Assembly: GCF_017581925.1 (NCBI RefSeq)
Contig: NZ_JAGEVG010000023.1
Span: 1-56,709 of the forward strand
Direction: 5' to 3'
Origin: Gelidibacter pelagius
GTDB lineage: Bacteria > Bacteroidota > Bacteroidia > Flavobacteriales > Flavobacteriaceae
Length of the DNA: 56,709 nucleotides
Shown in pieces: positions 36,909-46,305 of this stretch. Position 1 is the stretch's first letter. Every line of letters starts with the position of its first letter. The notes below the pieces were generated by a model. It made no database searches, had not been told where the DNA came from, and saw nothing but the letters and a program-made list of their open reading frames with translations. A program made the position numbers and the translations under genes.

Positions 36909-36943
36909 ATTTAAATTTTTAAAACTACGTTAATGTTGTTGTG

Positions 36944-36976
36944 CAAACATATTATATTATCGTATCTTGCCGGCAA
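36944..36976 (-). promoter_or_regulatory. Promoter of the S4-domain gene
   Basis: TTG (36976-36974), 22 bases, TATGTTTG (36951-36944) on the minus strand, with the ATG 36 bases on. It fits the Bacteroidota consensus. Confidence 0.6.
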
Positions 36977-37082
36977 AAATAAGCAATATTGAATCATTCT
37001 TTGACAGCCCATTTTGTTTGCTCAATGTAATGATTTTTAAGTGTATTGTGTTTTGCTTTTGAAAATGAATAAAATTAAATTG

Positions 37083-38129
37083 ATGAAATTAAAAACCTAC
37101 GTCCTCTCAACTTTATGTTTTTTAGCCCTATTGTCCTCTTGTAATAAAGATGATGACAATTCTATAGATCTAATTCCAGAACGTGACCGTACCGAGCAAC
37201 AAGTGTCAGATTTTGACTCCTTGCAAAAGTATTTGAAAACCCACTATTACAACCGTGCCACTTTTTTAGAAACTGGAGACCATAGTATTTCTGAGATCAT
37301 TATTAAGGAATTGCCAAAAGATGAGAGTGGTAATTATTTAGATATGCCGGATCCTGATAACAATCAAATGTTAAGTGTGGCGGTGGATATTGACAATCCA
37401 AAAACAACAACATATCAAGAAGTAGAATACCAATTTTATATTTTAGAACTTAATGAAGGAGGTGGTGTAAATCCAAATTTCTCAGATAATGTGAGAATGA
37501 ATTATAATGGATTTTTTCCAAATGGAACATCTTTCGACGGCACCGTAACACCAATAGAACTTGATCTTATGACCCTAATTCCTGGATGGAGAGAGGTAAT
37601 TCCTGAGTTTAAGACCTCTGAAGGATTTGTTGAAAATAGTGATGGTACCGTAACCTATAATAATTACGGACTTGGTGTCATGTTCTTGCCTTCTGGACTG
37701 GGTTATTATGGTGATCCAAAAGGGAGTGTTCCTGCCTATTCGAATTTGATCTTTAAGTTTGAATTGTACCAATCAGAAATCAATGATCATGATGGTGATG
37801 GCATTCCTTCTTATATGGAAGATTTGAATGGCAATAAGAATCTTTACGATGACGATACCGACGGTGATGGCATTCCAAACTTTTTGGATCCTGATGATGA
37901 TGGCGACCGTATCTTGACTATAAATGAAATGACCAGACAGACTTATACAGTTGATACCAATAACGGAGAAGAAGAACCAATTCTGTCAGAAGGTGAGTTT
38001 TTAAGAAGTAGAACGAATAATGGGGGAGTGCTTACTATTAAGACGCTTAAAGTTGTAGATTCTGATAATAACGGTGTTTTAGACCATTTACAGGAAGATG
38101 TTAAAATAGATTACAGTATTGATAATTAA
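37083..38129 (+). CDS. FKBP-like peptidyl-prolyl isomerase lipoprotein with Asp-rich tail
   Basis: 348 residues from ATG 37083 (37065 is possible). A lipobox LALLSSC gives Cys20, followed by an Asp-rich spacer. Residues about 130-235 resemble an FKBP domain (VRMNYNGFFPNGTSFDGT, IPGWREVIPEF, GSVPAYSNLIFKFELY), though several aromatic pocket residues differ. The tail has calcium-binding-like DHDGDGIPSYMED and DDDTDGDGIPNFLDPDDDGD repeats as in thrombospondin type 3. It resembles the gliding-associated lipoprotein GldI by type only. Monocistronic, with a shared terminator at 38165-38199. Confidence 0.82.
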   Translation: MKLKTYVLSTLCFLALLSSCNKDDDNSIDLIPERDRTEQQVSDFDSLQKYLKTHYYNRATFLETGDHSISEIIIKELPKDESGNYLDMPDPDNNQMLSVAVDIDNPKTTTYQEVEYQFYILELNEGGGVNPNFSDNVRMNYNGFFPNGTSFDGTVTPIELDLMTLIPGWREVIPEFKTSEGFVENSDGTVTYNNYGLGVMFLPSGLGYYGDPKGSVPAYSNLIFKFELYQSEINDHDGDGIPSYMEDLNGNKNLYDDDTDGDGIPNFLDPDDDGDRILTINEMTRQTYTVDTNNGEEEPILSEGEFLRSRTNNGGVLTIKTLKVVDSDNNGVLDHLQEDVKIDYSIDN

Positions 38130-38164
38130 ACAACTGGAGTCCTGACATCTCAGGAATAGATACA

Positions 38165-38199
38165 AAAAAAGGCTATCATTTTATACGATAGCCTTTTTT
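38165..38199. terminator. Bidirectional terminator
   Basis: GGCTATC and GATAGCC (38171-38177 and 38187-38193) with A and T tracts on each side form a stem of up to 13 bp. It lies between the convergent FKBP-like and barrel genes. Confidence 0.88.
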
Positions 38200-38203
38200 G
38201 TTT

Positions 38204-38827
38204 TTATAGAGCAAACGATATGCCTAAGATCAATTGTTCAGGTCTTGTATCAATCCTGCTTGGTGGAATACCGAAGTTCGCTTGGTTCTTGCTCAATCCT
38301 TTCTCGTATCTTAAATCAACACCAAATCCGTTGAAATTAAGTCCGATACCAAAATTAAGACCGACGGTAAAGTCATTCTCAATATCCTTAATCGTGATGC
38401 CCTCAAATTCAGAATCTATGATGTATTGTAACGATGGGCCTGCAAAAACACTTACTGGACCTAAAATCTTCACGCCAACTAACATCGGTGCATCAATTTT
38501 TTTCATTTTAAAAGCATTGTTGTTGTAGTCGCTTTTGGTTTGAGTATAGACCACTTCTGGCTTAAAATAAAAACGGTCACCAATTTTGCCGTATAGACCT
38601 ACATGAAATCCGACGTTTCTGTCAGGGTTTTTCGCATTGGCTTCTATAGATTCAAAATATTTGCCATTCCCATTATAGTTTAAACCCGCTTTGATTCCAA
38701 ATCCGTCGCCATTCTGGGCAGTGGTGGAAAATGTAAATGCAGCTAAGGCGAAACCTGCCAATACCAAATTCTTCCTCATGCCATTTTTACTTTTGAACTG
38801 TTCTTGAAATTTTTTTAAGATTTTCAT
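38204..38827 (-). CDS. Outer-membrane beta-barrel protein (porin-like)
   Basis: 207 residues from ATG 38827; ATG 38779 would give a shorter and more usual signal peptide (MRKNLVLAGFALAAFTFS). The mature part has the eight-strand barrel pattern of small Bacteroidota outer-membrane proteins: GFGIKAGLNYN, FYFKPEVVYTQTKS, MLVGVKILGPVSVFAGPS, DFTVGLNFGIGLNF and a terminal ILGISFAL. Function is unknown. The end lies 4 bases from the terminator shared with the convergent FKBP-like gene. Confidence 0.85.
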   Translation of the reverse strand: MKILKKFQEQFKSKNGMRKNLVLAGFALAAFTFSTTAQNGDGFGIKAGLNYNGNGKYFESIEANAKNPDRNVGFHVGLYGKIGDRFYFKPEVVYTQTKSDYNNNAFKMKKIDAPMLVGVKILGPVSVFAGPSLQYIIDSEFEGITIKDIENDFTVGLNFGIGLNFNGFGVDLRYEKGLSKNQANFGIPPSRIDTRPEQLILGISFAL

Positions 38828-38918
38828 AATTATCGTTTTTAAGTTTGATGTTCGATATAATCAAAAACGCTGCCAAACACAAATTATTTTGAGCTGACCC
38901 TTTTTTTAGTGAAGCCCA

Positions 38919-39035
38919 AAACTTAAAAGCGAAGCGCATTAAGTTTTGATGGCTGAACTAATCCCGCATTTCTGCGGGATCCAAGCCCCTGTCTGCCGAC
39001 AGGCAGGCAAAACTTAAAAGCGAAGCGCCTTAAGT
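38919..39035. repeat. REP-like hairpin pair and palindromes
   Basis: Two copies of a hairpin are at 38919-38946 and 39012-39035: AAACTTAA or ACTTAA, AA, GCG, AAG, CGC, one base, then the complement TTAAGTTT or TTAAGT. Between them are two other hairpins, ATCCCGCA/TGCGGGAT (38961-38980) and CCTGTC/GACAGG (38988-39003). Two weaker copies lie at 128-155 and 217-240, all followed by similar TTTGATG or TTAAG text. This looks like a dispersed REP family. Confidence 0.6.
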
Positions 39036-39361
39036 ATTGATGGCTTTAATGAAAGCTATCGAGAATTAAAGAATTCTTTAGTTCGAACCTGTTTAAATTT
39101 AAAGATAAATTTAAATTCTCCTCCTTTCAAAGGAGGAGTGGCTTCTGCTTCCGTAGAGAAGCAGGAGTCGATGTGGTTAAAAATTACAGAAACCAAATTC
39201 AATTCTACATTCCTGATTTTCTGATTTCATTCGCTTTATTATAGACTTTTATAGTTTTAAAAACCCTTCCGTCTTTAAGCTCTATGCTGAGCTTAAATCC
39301 ACCTTCCCTTAAAAAGGGAAGGAATTACTTGATCCTGACTTGTTTAAAAAGGAAGGAGCAT
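39036..39361. other. Repeat-rich intergenic region
   Basis: No gene is seen. It contains CTCCTCCTTT/AAAGGAGGAG (about 39118-39138) and CCTTCCCTT/AAGGGAAGG (about 39303-39322). These are inverted repeats of the polypurine-polypyrimidine kind, and a shorter one lies between the transketolase halves at about 40552-40570. They are probably dispersed repeats. Confidence 0.5.
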
Positions 39362-39393
39362 AAAAAAAGGCTTTCTTTATAAAAAAGAAAGCC
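39362..39393 (-). terminator. Terminator of the transketolase operon
   Basis: On the minus strand GGCTTTCTTT (39393-39384) pairs with AAAGAAAGCC (39378-39369), followed by seven T (39368-39362). It is 68 bases after the stop. Confidence 0.85.
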
Positions 39394-39460
39394 CAATTCT
39401 GATATTGAAATTTTATTAAAGGGAAAAGTTAAAATATAGAACTTCTAAATTATAATTAAT

Positions 39461-40417
39461 TTACTTTTTTCTTTTAGCCACTTTTTGAGCTGCATTAATA
39501 ATAGAAGCGCTGTTTAAGCCATATTTTTCCATTAACTGCGCTGGCGTACCAGATTCTCCAAAAGTGTCTTGCGTAGCTACAAACTCTTGAGGTGCTGGAT
39601 GGTTCAACGCTAAAACACGAGCGACGCTCTCTCCCAAACCTCCAAGAAAATTGTGTTCTTCAGCCGTAACCACACATCCGGTTTTTTTGACTGATTTTAT
39701 AATAGCCGCATCGTCCAATGGTTTGATCGTATGGATGTTGATGACTTCTGCAGAAATGCCTTGTTCATTCAATGTTTTTGCAGCTTCAAGAGCTTCCCAA
39801 ACCAAATGCCCAGTAGCAACGATGGTCACATCTGTGCCTTCAGTTAATTGTACTGCTTTTCCAATTTCGAATTTTTGGTCTTCATCAGTGAAATTAGGTA
39901 CTGAAGGACGTCCAAAACGCAAATAAACTGGACCTTGATGCTCAGCAATGGCGATCGTGGCTGCTTTTGTTTGGTTATAATCGCAGGTATTGATGACCGT
40001 CATTCCCGGTAACATCTTCATCAAGCCGATATCTTCTAAAATTTGGTGGGTGGCGCCATCTTCACCAAGTGTCAAACCTGCATGCGAGGCACAGATTTTG
40101 ACATTTTTGTCAGAATAGGCTACACTCTGTCTGATTTGATCGTAAACACGACCGGTTGAAAAGTTAGCGAAAGTTCCCGTAAATGGAATTTTTCCACCAA
40201 TGGTTAAGCCCGCAGCCATTCCAATCATATTGGCTTCGGCGATGCCTACTTGAAAGAATCGTTCTGGATGGTTCTTTTTAAAATCGTCCATTTTCAACGA
40301 GCCAATTAAATCGGCACAAAGCGCAACAACTTTTTCGTTGGTCTGTCCCAATTCTGTCAATCCAGCTCCAAATCCTGAACGTGTGTCTTTATTTCCTGTA
40401 TTTGTGTATGTTTTCAT
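39461..40417 (-). CDS. Transketolase, C-terminal half (pyrimidine-binding and C domains)
   Basis: 318 residues from ATG 40417 ([20 protein letters not shown]); a longer frame to 40495 is unlikely. It contains the pyrimidine domain with the conserved [15 protein letters not shown] (the Glu that activates thiamine diphosphate) and the C-terminal domain ([20 protein letters not shown]). With the N-terminal half encoded by the upstream gene it forms a two-subunit transketolase of the pentose phosphate pathway, as in archaea and many Bacteroidota. A 165-base spacer with a repeat separates the two genes. Confidence 0.92.
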   Translation of the reverse strand: MKTYTNTGNKDTRSGFGAGLTELGQTNEKVVALCADLIGSLKMDDFKKNHPERFFQVGIAEANMIGMAAGLTIGGKIPFTGTFANFSTGRVYDQIRQSVAYSDKNVKICASHAGLTLGEDGATHQILEDIGLMKMLPGMTVINTCDYNQTKAATIAIAEHQGPVYLRFGRPSVPNFTDEDQKFEIGKAVQLTEGTDVTIVATGHLVWEALEAAKTLNEQGISAEVINIHTIKPLDDAAIIKSVKKTGCVVTAEEHNFLGGLGESVARVLALNHPAPQEFVATQDTFGESGTPAQLMEKYGLNSASIINAAQKVAKRKK

Positions 40418-40582
40418 AGTAATGCCCACGAAAATGGGTATCTGTTTAATTAATTCTTTGATTTTTAATAATCCTTCCCGTTTTGTACTGAGCACAATCG
40501 AAAGGGATTTTTATGTTTTAATATTATTTATAAGTTTTTAACTGACCAATTCCTCCCTCTTTGGGGAGGTTAGGTGGGGCCT

Positions 40583-41428
40583 TTAATAATCCCCCAATGT
40601 CTCCGCATTCTGCTCCAATCCGATGGCCAATTGCTCATCGTTTGGTGCTTTTCCATGCCAAGCGTGGGTATGCATCATAAAATCAACACCATTGCCCATA
40701 ACCGTTTTTAAAAGAACACAGACAGGTTTTCCTTTTCCTGTTTTTGATTTGGCAATCGCAATTCCTTTTAAGATGGCTTCTATATTGTTGCCTTTTTCGA
40801 TTTCTACAACCGTCCATCCAAAGGCTTCGAATTTTTCTTTTATACTGCCCATTGGCAATACGTCATCTGTTGATCCATCAATCTGCTGTCCGTTAAGATC
40901 AATCGTAGAAATGAGGTTATCCACCTTATTTCCTGCGGCATACATGATCGCTTCCCAATTTTGTCCTTCTTGAAGTTCACCATCACCATGCAAGCTGTAG
41001 ATCAAATGAGAGTCGTTGTTCAGTTTTTTTGCTTGTGCAGCACCGATGGCTACAGACATACCTTGGCCCAAAGAACCTGAAGCCACACGAATACCAGGTA
41101 AGCCTTCATGCGTGGTTGGGTGTCCTTGTAAGCGGGAATCAATCAATCGGAACGTGTTTAATTCCTCTACAGGAAAATAACCTGCTCTTGCCAATACGCT
41201 GTAAAATACAGGAGAGATGTGTCCGTTTGAAAGAAAGAACAGGTCTTCGCCCATGCCGTCCATATCAAAAGTGTCCTTTCTGTCCATGATCTCATTATAA
41301 AGCGCTACAAAAAACTCTGCGCAACCTAATGAGCCTCCTGGGTGTCCAGAATTCACCTTGTGTACCATACGGAGAATATCTCTACGTACCTGTGTTGTTA
41401 AATCTTCTAATTGTTGTGTGTTTGACAT
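40583..41428 (-). CDS. Transketolase, N-terminal half (thiamine diphosphate-binding)
   Basis: 281 residues, the pyrophosphate-binding domain. Visible are HKVNSGHPGGSLGCAEF at the start, the His of GHPTTHEG, and the GDGELQEGQNWEA metal and diphosphate motif (GDG followed about 25-30 residues later by N). The split into two genes matches the normal domain border of transketolase. It is first in the operon, with a good promoter at 41453-41482. Confidence 0.92.
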   Translation of the reverse strand: MSNTQQLEDLTTQVRRDILRMVHKVNSGHPGGSLGCAEFFVALYNEIMDRKDTFDMDGMGEDLFFLSNGHISPVFYSVLARAGYFPVEELNTFRLIDSRLQGHPTTHEGLPGIRVASGSLGQGMSVAIGAAQAKKLNNDSHLIYSLHGDGELQEGQNWEAIMYAAGNKVDNLISTIDLNGQQIDGSTDDVLPMGSIKEKFEAFGWTVVEIEKGNNIEAILKGIAIAKSKTGKGKPVCVLLKTVMGNGVDFMMHTHAWHGKAPNDEQLAIGLEQNAETLGDY

Positions 41429-41452
41429 TTTCTAAAAGTTAGTTTTATGCTG

Positions 41453-41482
41453 CAAAAGTAGTCTTTTTAACCCCCGAAACAA
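41453..41482 (-). promoter_or_regulatory. Promoter of the transketolase operon
   Basis: TTG (41482-41480), 19 bases, TACTTTTG (41460-41453) on the minus strand, a near-perfect Bacteroidota promoter. ATG 41428 follows after 24 bases. Confidence 0.75.
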
Positions 41483-41665
41483 AGTTCAAATTGGCGCACT
41501 TATTAACGAATGTTCCTGTTTTGCTAACAATTACGCATCTGATTTTAATAGGGCTTTTTTGGTTTGCCTTTAAGTCAAAATTTATGAACACGGTGGGAAT
41601 TATTAATATGCAACAGATTTTTTAAAGTTTTCTTAAGAGGTCCGTATCTTAAGTGCGGCATTGTT

Positions 41666-41673
41666 TATCTTTG
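41666..41673 (+). promoter_or_regulatory. Probable -7 element upstream of tgt
   Basis: TATCTTTG followed by C fits TAnnTTTG, but no -33 TTG is at the right distance. The leader to ATG 41821 would be about 140 bases. Confidence 0.4.
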
Positions 41674-41820
41674 CCAACTATTTCCCCTTTTTAAGGGGCT
41701 TAGATATGCTACATCTCGGGATTGGCCGAGCTTGTTGATTACAATTTTTAAATATAATGACATCTTCCTTCAACTTGAAAATTTTCAATTTGAATTAAAA
41801 AAGATGTAGGTTTGCCACGT

Positions 41821-42951
41821 ATGAAATTTGAATTAAAAGGAAAAGACCCTCAAAGTAAGGCGAGGGCAGGAAAACTTACTACAGACCACGGGGTTATTGA
41901 AACCCCTATTTTTATGCCAGTAGGTACGGTAGGCTCCGTAAAAGGGGTTCACCAAAGAGAACTTAAAAATGATATCAATGCAGATGTCATCTTAGGCAAT
42001 ACCTATCATTTGTATTTACGCCCCCAAACGAAAATTTTGGAACAGGCGGGAGGCTTGCATAAGTTCATCAATTGGGACCGTAATATTTTGACGGATTCCG
42101 GTGGCTATCAAGTCTATTCCTTATCTGCAAATAGAAAAATCAAGGAAGAGGGCGTCAAGTTTAAATCGCATATAGATGGCAGTTACCATACGTTTACGCC
42201 AGAAAATGTGATGGAAATCCAACGCATTATCGGTGCCGACATTATTATGGCATTTGATGAATGCACCCCGTATCCTTGCGATTATAATTATGCCAAAAGG
42301 TCCATGCACATGACCCACCGTTGGTTGGACCGATGCATCAACCATTTGGAGAAACTTCCGTTCAAATATGGTTACGAGCAAAGTTTTTTTCCTATCGTTC
42401 AAGGAAGCACCTATAAAGATTTACGTAAGCAATCTGCCGAATACATTGCCAATGCCGGAGCGGTAGGAAACGCTATTGGCGGACTGTCAGTAGGTGAGCC
42501 TGCAGATGAAATGTATGCGATGACCGAAGTGGTTTGCGAGATCCTTCCAGAGGACAAGCCGCGCTATTTAATGGGCGTGGGTACTCCAATCAATATTCTT
42601 GAAAACATTGCGTTAGGTGTTGATATGTTTGATTGTGTCATGCCAACCCGTAATGCCAGAAACGGCATGCTGTTTACGGCGCACGGCTCCATTAATATCA
42701 AGAATAAAAAATGGGAAGATGATTTTTCTCCTTTGGATGAGATGGCCATGACCTATGTTGATACAGAATATTCCAAAGCGTATTTACGTCATTTATTTAG
42801 TGTCAATGAGCGTTTAGCCATGCAGATTGCAACAATTCACAACCTCGGATTTTATATGTGGTTGGTCAGGGAAGCCAGAAAACATATCTTAGCAGGAGAT
42901 TTTAGAGTCTGGAAGGATATGATGGTGAAGCAGATGGATAAACGGTTGTAA
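41821..42951 (+). CDS. tgt: tRNA-guanine transglycosylase without the zinc cysteines
   Basis: 376 residues from ATG 41821 (a TTG 3 codons earlier exists). It swaps guanine-34 of tRNAs for Asp, Asn, His and Tyr with preQ1 in queuosine synthesis. Catalytic residues are present: LTDSGGYQVYSL (Asp about 92), FDECTPYP, and the nucleophile in MFDCVMPTRNARNG (Asp about 270). In bacterial Tgt a CxCxxC-type motif and a later His hold zinc; here the segment about 304-316 reads PLDEMAMTYVDTE with no Cys, while the His in ATIHNLGFY (340) is kept. I recall the same change in other Flavobacteriia. It starts the run tgt, lptF/G-like, EamA. Confidence 0.94.
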   Translation: MKFELKGKDPQSKARAGKLTTDHGVIETPIFMPVGTVGSVKGVHQRELKNDINADVILGNTYHLYLRPQTKILEQAGGLHKFINWDRNILTDSGGYQVYSLSANRKIKEEGVKFKSHIDGSYHTFTPENVMEIQRIIGADIIMAFDECTPYPCDYNYAKRSMHMTHRWLDRCINHLEKLPFKYGYEQSFFPIVQGSTYKDLRKQSAEYIANAGAVGNAIGGLSVGEPADEMYAMTEVVCEILPEDKPRYLMGVGTPINILENIALGVDMFDCVMPTRNARNGMLFTAHGSINIKNKKWEDDFSPLDEMAMTYVDTEYSKAYLRHLFSVNERLAMQIATIHNLGFYMWLVREARKHILAGDFRVWKDMMVKQMDKRL

Positions 42952-43067
42952 GTTCAGAGTTCAGAGTTCAAAATCAGGGATAGCAATTTAACACATAAAA
43001 AAATGTCTTTAGGAATAAAGAATAAGAATAAAAAATAAATAACAACAATAACCAATAGTAACAGACT

Positions 43068-44144
43068 TTGAAAATCCTTGATTGGTACATATTAAAACGT
43101 TATCTCTTCACATTTTTGATGATGTTACTGCTATTTATTCCTATCGGAATTACGGTGAATCTTGCGGAAAAAATCGGTAAGATTTTAGAGAATAAAGTAC
43201 CGTTTGGAGAAGTAGCCTTATATTATCTCAATTTTACGATTTACTTTGCCAATTTATTATTTCCCATATTTTTATTTCTATCCGTTATTTGGTTTACCTC
43301 CAAACTGGCCAACAACACAGAAATTGTGGCTTTTTTAAGCTCAGGAGTATCTTTTTCGCGTTTTCTTAGACCTTATATTATTGGAGCAACCATCATTTCT
43401 ATATTTGCCATGATCTTAGGGTTTTATTTAGCACCTATCGCAAGTCAAGGTTTTAACGAATTTTCTTATAAATATCTGAAAAGTGCCAGGCACCAGGAGC
43501 CAGGACAAAATATTTTCAGACAGATTAACGATACAGAGTTTATTTATGTGAGTAGTTTTGATAAAGTTCAAAAAACGGGCTACAACTTTACATTGGAGCA
43601 TATTGAAAATAATGAGTTGACCTATAAGATTTTTGCAAATTCCATTCGCTATTCTGAGGTGGATAGCACGTATAAATTGTTCAACTATTTCAAACGGACC
43701 ATAACGGATAATGGCGATATCATTGAAACAGAACGACGACTCGATACAGTACTTCCTTTTGATTTGGAAGATTTAATGCCTGTCAATTACATTGCAGAAA
43801 CAAAACCCTATTCCGAATTGGTCGATTTTATTGATAAGGAGAAGGCTCGGGGCTCTTCGAATATTGGACGTTACGAAATCGTGAAATATAAGAAGTGGAG
43901 TTTACCTGTGTCCGTTTTTATTCTGACCATTATTGCTGTATCCGTATCTTCCATTAAGAGAAGAGGAGGTATGGGTTTCAATTTGGCATTTGGTATTACA
44001 ACCGCCATGGTTTATGTGTTTTTTGATAAGGTTTTTGGTGTGCTTGCTGAACAATCTGATTTTTCGCCAATAATAGCCGCATGGCTTCCCAATTTGGTTT
44101 TTGGTATCTTAGCTATCTTTCTCCTCTATAATGCAAAACGCTAA
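43068..44144 (+). CDS. LptF/LptG-family lipopolysaccharide export permease
   Basis: 358 residues, TTG start at 43068 (MKILDWYILKRYLFTFLMML). It has three N-terminal and three C-terminal membrane helices around a large periplasmic beta-jellyroll (about 120-270), the YjgP/YjgQ layout. The motif SSGVSFSRFLRPYI is the cytoplasmic coupling helix. It works with LptB and the other permease to move lipopolysaccharide from the inner membrane. F or G cannot be told with confidence. It is 116 bases after tgt, with a triple AGTTCAG repeat between, and overlaps the next gene by 14 bases. Confidence 0.9.
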   Translation: MKILDWYILKRYLFTFLMMLLLFIPIGITVNLAEKIGKILENKVPFGEVALYYLNFTIYFANLLFPIFLFLSVIWFTSKLANNTEIVAFLSSGVSFSRFLRPYIIGATIISIFAMILGFYLAPIASQGFNEFSYKYLKSARHQEPGQNIFRQINDTEFIYVSSFDKVQKTGYNFTLEHIENNELTYKIFANSIRYSEVDSTYKLFNYFKRTITDNGDIIETERRLDTVLPFDLEDLMPVNYIAETKPYSELVDFIDKEKARGSSNIGRYEIVKYKKWSLPVSVFILTIIAVSVSSIKRRGGMGFNLAFGITTAMVYVFFDKVFGVLAEQSDFSPIIAAWLPNLVFGILAIFLLYNAKR

Positions 44145-45045
44145 GCTCAAAAATTATCTGCATCTTCATTTTTTAGTTTTTATTGCTGGCTTTACTGCTA
44201 TTTTGGGTCAATTGATTACTATTGGATCTATTCCACTGGTGTGGTATCGGATGTTGATGGCGGGATTGCTTATGTTTCTATATATCAAGCTCACCAAAGT
44301 GAAATTAAAGATCGATAAGCGCACGATGCTCAAGTTTCTTGCAGCGGGCGTCATCGTCGCTTTGCATTGGATCACGTTCTTTGAAGCCATTAAGCAATCC
44401 AATATTTCCATCACCCTTGCCATGTTTTCTACAGGTGCCTTTTTTGCTTCTTTTATTGAACCTCTGTTTTATAAAAGACGCATAATTTGGTATGAAATTA
44501 TTTTTGGAGTGATTGTCGTTATTGGCGTATTTCTCATCACTCACGGCGAATTAAGATATATCAATGGGATCATTCTTGGTGTTGTATCAGCTTTATTGTC
44601 TAGCCTGTTTGCAGTCATTAATGGTACCTTTATACAGAAACATTCGGCAACGGTCATCTCGTTTTATGAGTTTGCTAGTGGTGTCGTATTCTTAACACTT
44701 TTTATACTACTATTTAAAGGCGGATTTGATGCAAGATTTTTCACGCTTTCTGCTGCCGACTGGATTTTCCTTTTCATCTTGGCGTCTGTTTGTACGGCCT
44801 ATGCCTTTATTGGGGCGGTTAAAGTCATGAAATTTATCAGTCCATACACTGTGGTGCTTTCTTATAATCTGGAACCTGTATATGGTATTGCTTTGGCCTT
44901 AATATTATTTCCCGAAACAGAAACTATGGGACCTCAATTTTATTACGGGGCTGGTTTGGTGTTGCTGTCTGTCGTAATGGATGCCGTGCTTAAGAATGTA
45001 AAATCCCATAGGGCAAAAAAACGAAGCAAATACAAAATCGATTAA
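44131..45045 (+). CDS. EamA/DMT-family transporter
   Basis: 304 residues with ten membrane helices in two EamA repeats (about 10-140 and 150-285), e.g. ISITLAMFSTGAFFASFIEP and SPYTVVLSYNLEPVYGIALA. The family exports metabolites such as amino acids; substrate unknown. Start overlaps the LptF/G-like gene by 14 bases, so the two are translationally coupled. Confidence 0.9.
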   Translation: MQNAKLKNYLHLHFLVFIAGFTAILGQLITIGSIPLVWYRMLMAGLLMFLYIKLTKVKLKIDKRTMLKFLAAGVIVALHWITFFEAIKQSNISITLAMFSTGAFFASFIEPLFYKRRIIWYEIIFGVIVVIGVFLITHGELRYINGIILGVVSALLSSLFAVINGTFIQKHSATVISFYEFASGVVFLTLFILLFKGGFDARFFTLSAADWIFLFILASVCTAYAFIGAVKVMKFISPYTVVLSYNLEPVYGIALALILFPETETMGPQFYYGAGLVLLSVVMDAVLKNVKSHRAKKRSKYKID

Positions 45046-45183
45046 TTTATAAGAGTTGCTTTGATTATCCGTACCTTTGCAAGACCATCAAATAAATACC
45101 TATTTTTTCATATTGTAGTTTTATCTTAACGGAAAAAATTACGTAGGTTTGTAGGCTAACTAATAATTAAAACTTAAATTTCT

Positions 45184-46134
45184 ATGGAGTATTTAGAATT
45201 TGAGCTTCCCATAAAAGAACTAGAGGATCAGTTGTCAAAATGCCGAGTGATTGGTGAAGAGAGCGATGTTGACGTGACTCAAACTTGTGAACAAATTGAG
45301 AAGAAGCTCATCGCTACAAAGAAAGATATCTATAAAAATCTAACCGCGTGGCAACGTGTTCAGTTATCGCGCCATCCAAATAGACCTTATACCTTAGATC
45401 ATATCCGAGCCTTGTGTGGCGATTCTTTTTTGGAGTTGCACGGTGATAGAAATGTGAAAGATGATAAAGCCATGATTGGCGGTTTAGGCAAGATTGGCGA
45501 TCAGTCCTATATGTTTATTGGGCAACAAAAAGGTTACAATACCAAAACCAGACAGTATCGTAATTTTGGGATGTCAAATCCTGAAGGCTATCGTAAAGCC
45601 TTGCGATTGATGAAATCTGCTGAGAAGTTTAAGCTACCAGTAGTAACTTTGATTGACACTCCCGGTGCATATCCTGGATTGGAAGCTGAAGAACGAGGAC
45701 AGGGAGAAGCTATTGCAAGGAACATTTTAGAAATGACCCGTTTAAAAGTGCCTATTATCTGTGTGATAATTGGCGAAGGAGCCTCAGGTGGTGCTTTGGG
45801 CATTGGTGTTGGAGACCGCGTGCTGATGATGGAAAACACTTGGTATTCCGTGATATCTCCAGAATCTTGCTCGTCAATATTATGGCGCAGTTGGGAATAT
45901 AAGGAACAAGCGGCAGAAGCATTAAAACTTACCGCTCCTGATATGAAAAAAATGAAATTGGTTGATGATATCATCAAAGAACCATTGGGTGGAGCACATA
46001 CCAACCGCGAAGAAGCTTTTTTAGCAGTTAGGAAAGCAATCGAAAAATCTTTTGATGAGCTTAAAAACTTATCACCAAAAGAATTGGTACAAAAGCGTAT
46101 GGATAAATATGCTGATATGGGGGTGTACAAATAA
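45184..46134 (+). CDS. accA: Acetyl-CoA carboxylase carboxyltransferase, alpha subunit
   Basis: 316 residues, the normal length. [11 protein letters not shown] at the start, then [42 protein letters not shown] and [19 protein letters not shown] form the crotonase-like core. With AccD it moves the carboxyl group from biotin to acetyl-CoA, making malonyl-CoA for fatty acid synthesis. Possible -7 elements lie at 45072-45079 (TACCTTTG) and 45144-45151 (TAGGTTTG). A terminator follows at 46163-46189. Confidence 0.97.
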   Translation: MEYLEFELPIKELEDQLSKCRVIGEESDVDVTQTCEQIEKKLIATKKDIYKNLTAWQRVQLSRHPNRPYTLDHIRALCGDSFLELHGDRNVKDDKAMIGGLGKIGDQSYMFIGQQKGYNTKTRQYRNFGMSNPEGYRKALRLMKSAEKFKLPVVTLIDTPGAYPGLEAEERGQGEAIARNILEMTRLKVPIICVIIGEGASGGALGIGVGDRVLMMENTWYSVISPESCSSILWRSWEYKEQAAEALKLTAPDMKKMKLVDDIIKEPLGGAHTNREEAFLAVRKAIEKSFDELKNLSPKELVQKRMDKYADMGVYK

Positions 46135-46162
46135 CCATCCCTTAATACCCTTAACAAAAATT

Positions 46163-46189
46163 AAAACTGAAGTTAATGGCTTCGGTTTT
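46163..46189 (+). terminator. Terminator of accA
   Basis: AAAACTGAAG (46163-46172) pairs with CTTCGGTTTT (46180-46189), one G-T pair, and the T run extends to 46193. It is 28 bases after accA. Confidence 0.8.
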
Positions 46190-46305
46190 TTTTGGCCTTA
46201 TTAACAATATTATTAAGTTATCAACAGTTAGATTGTTGATGACCTGTTAAGATTGAAGTGCGATAAAATGGCTTCATTCTTTACAATTTATTTACTTTCG
46301 CATTC

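Noticed and set aside
40338-40541. Plus-strand frame across the transketolase C-half start
   Set aside because: Antisense to a clear gene start and without any recognisable motif.
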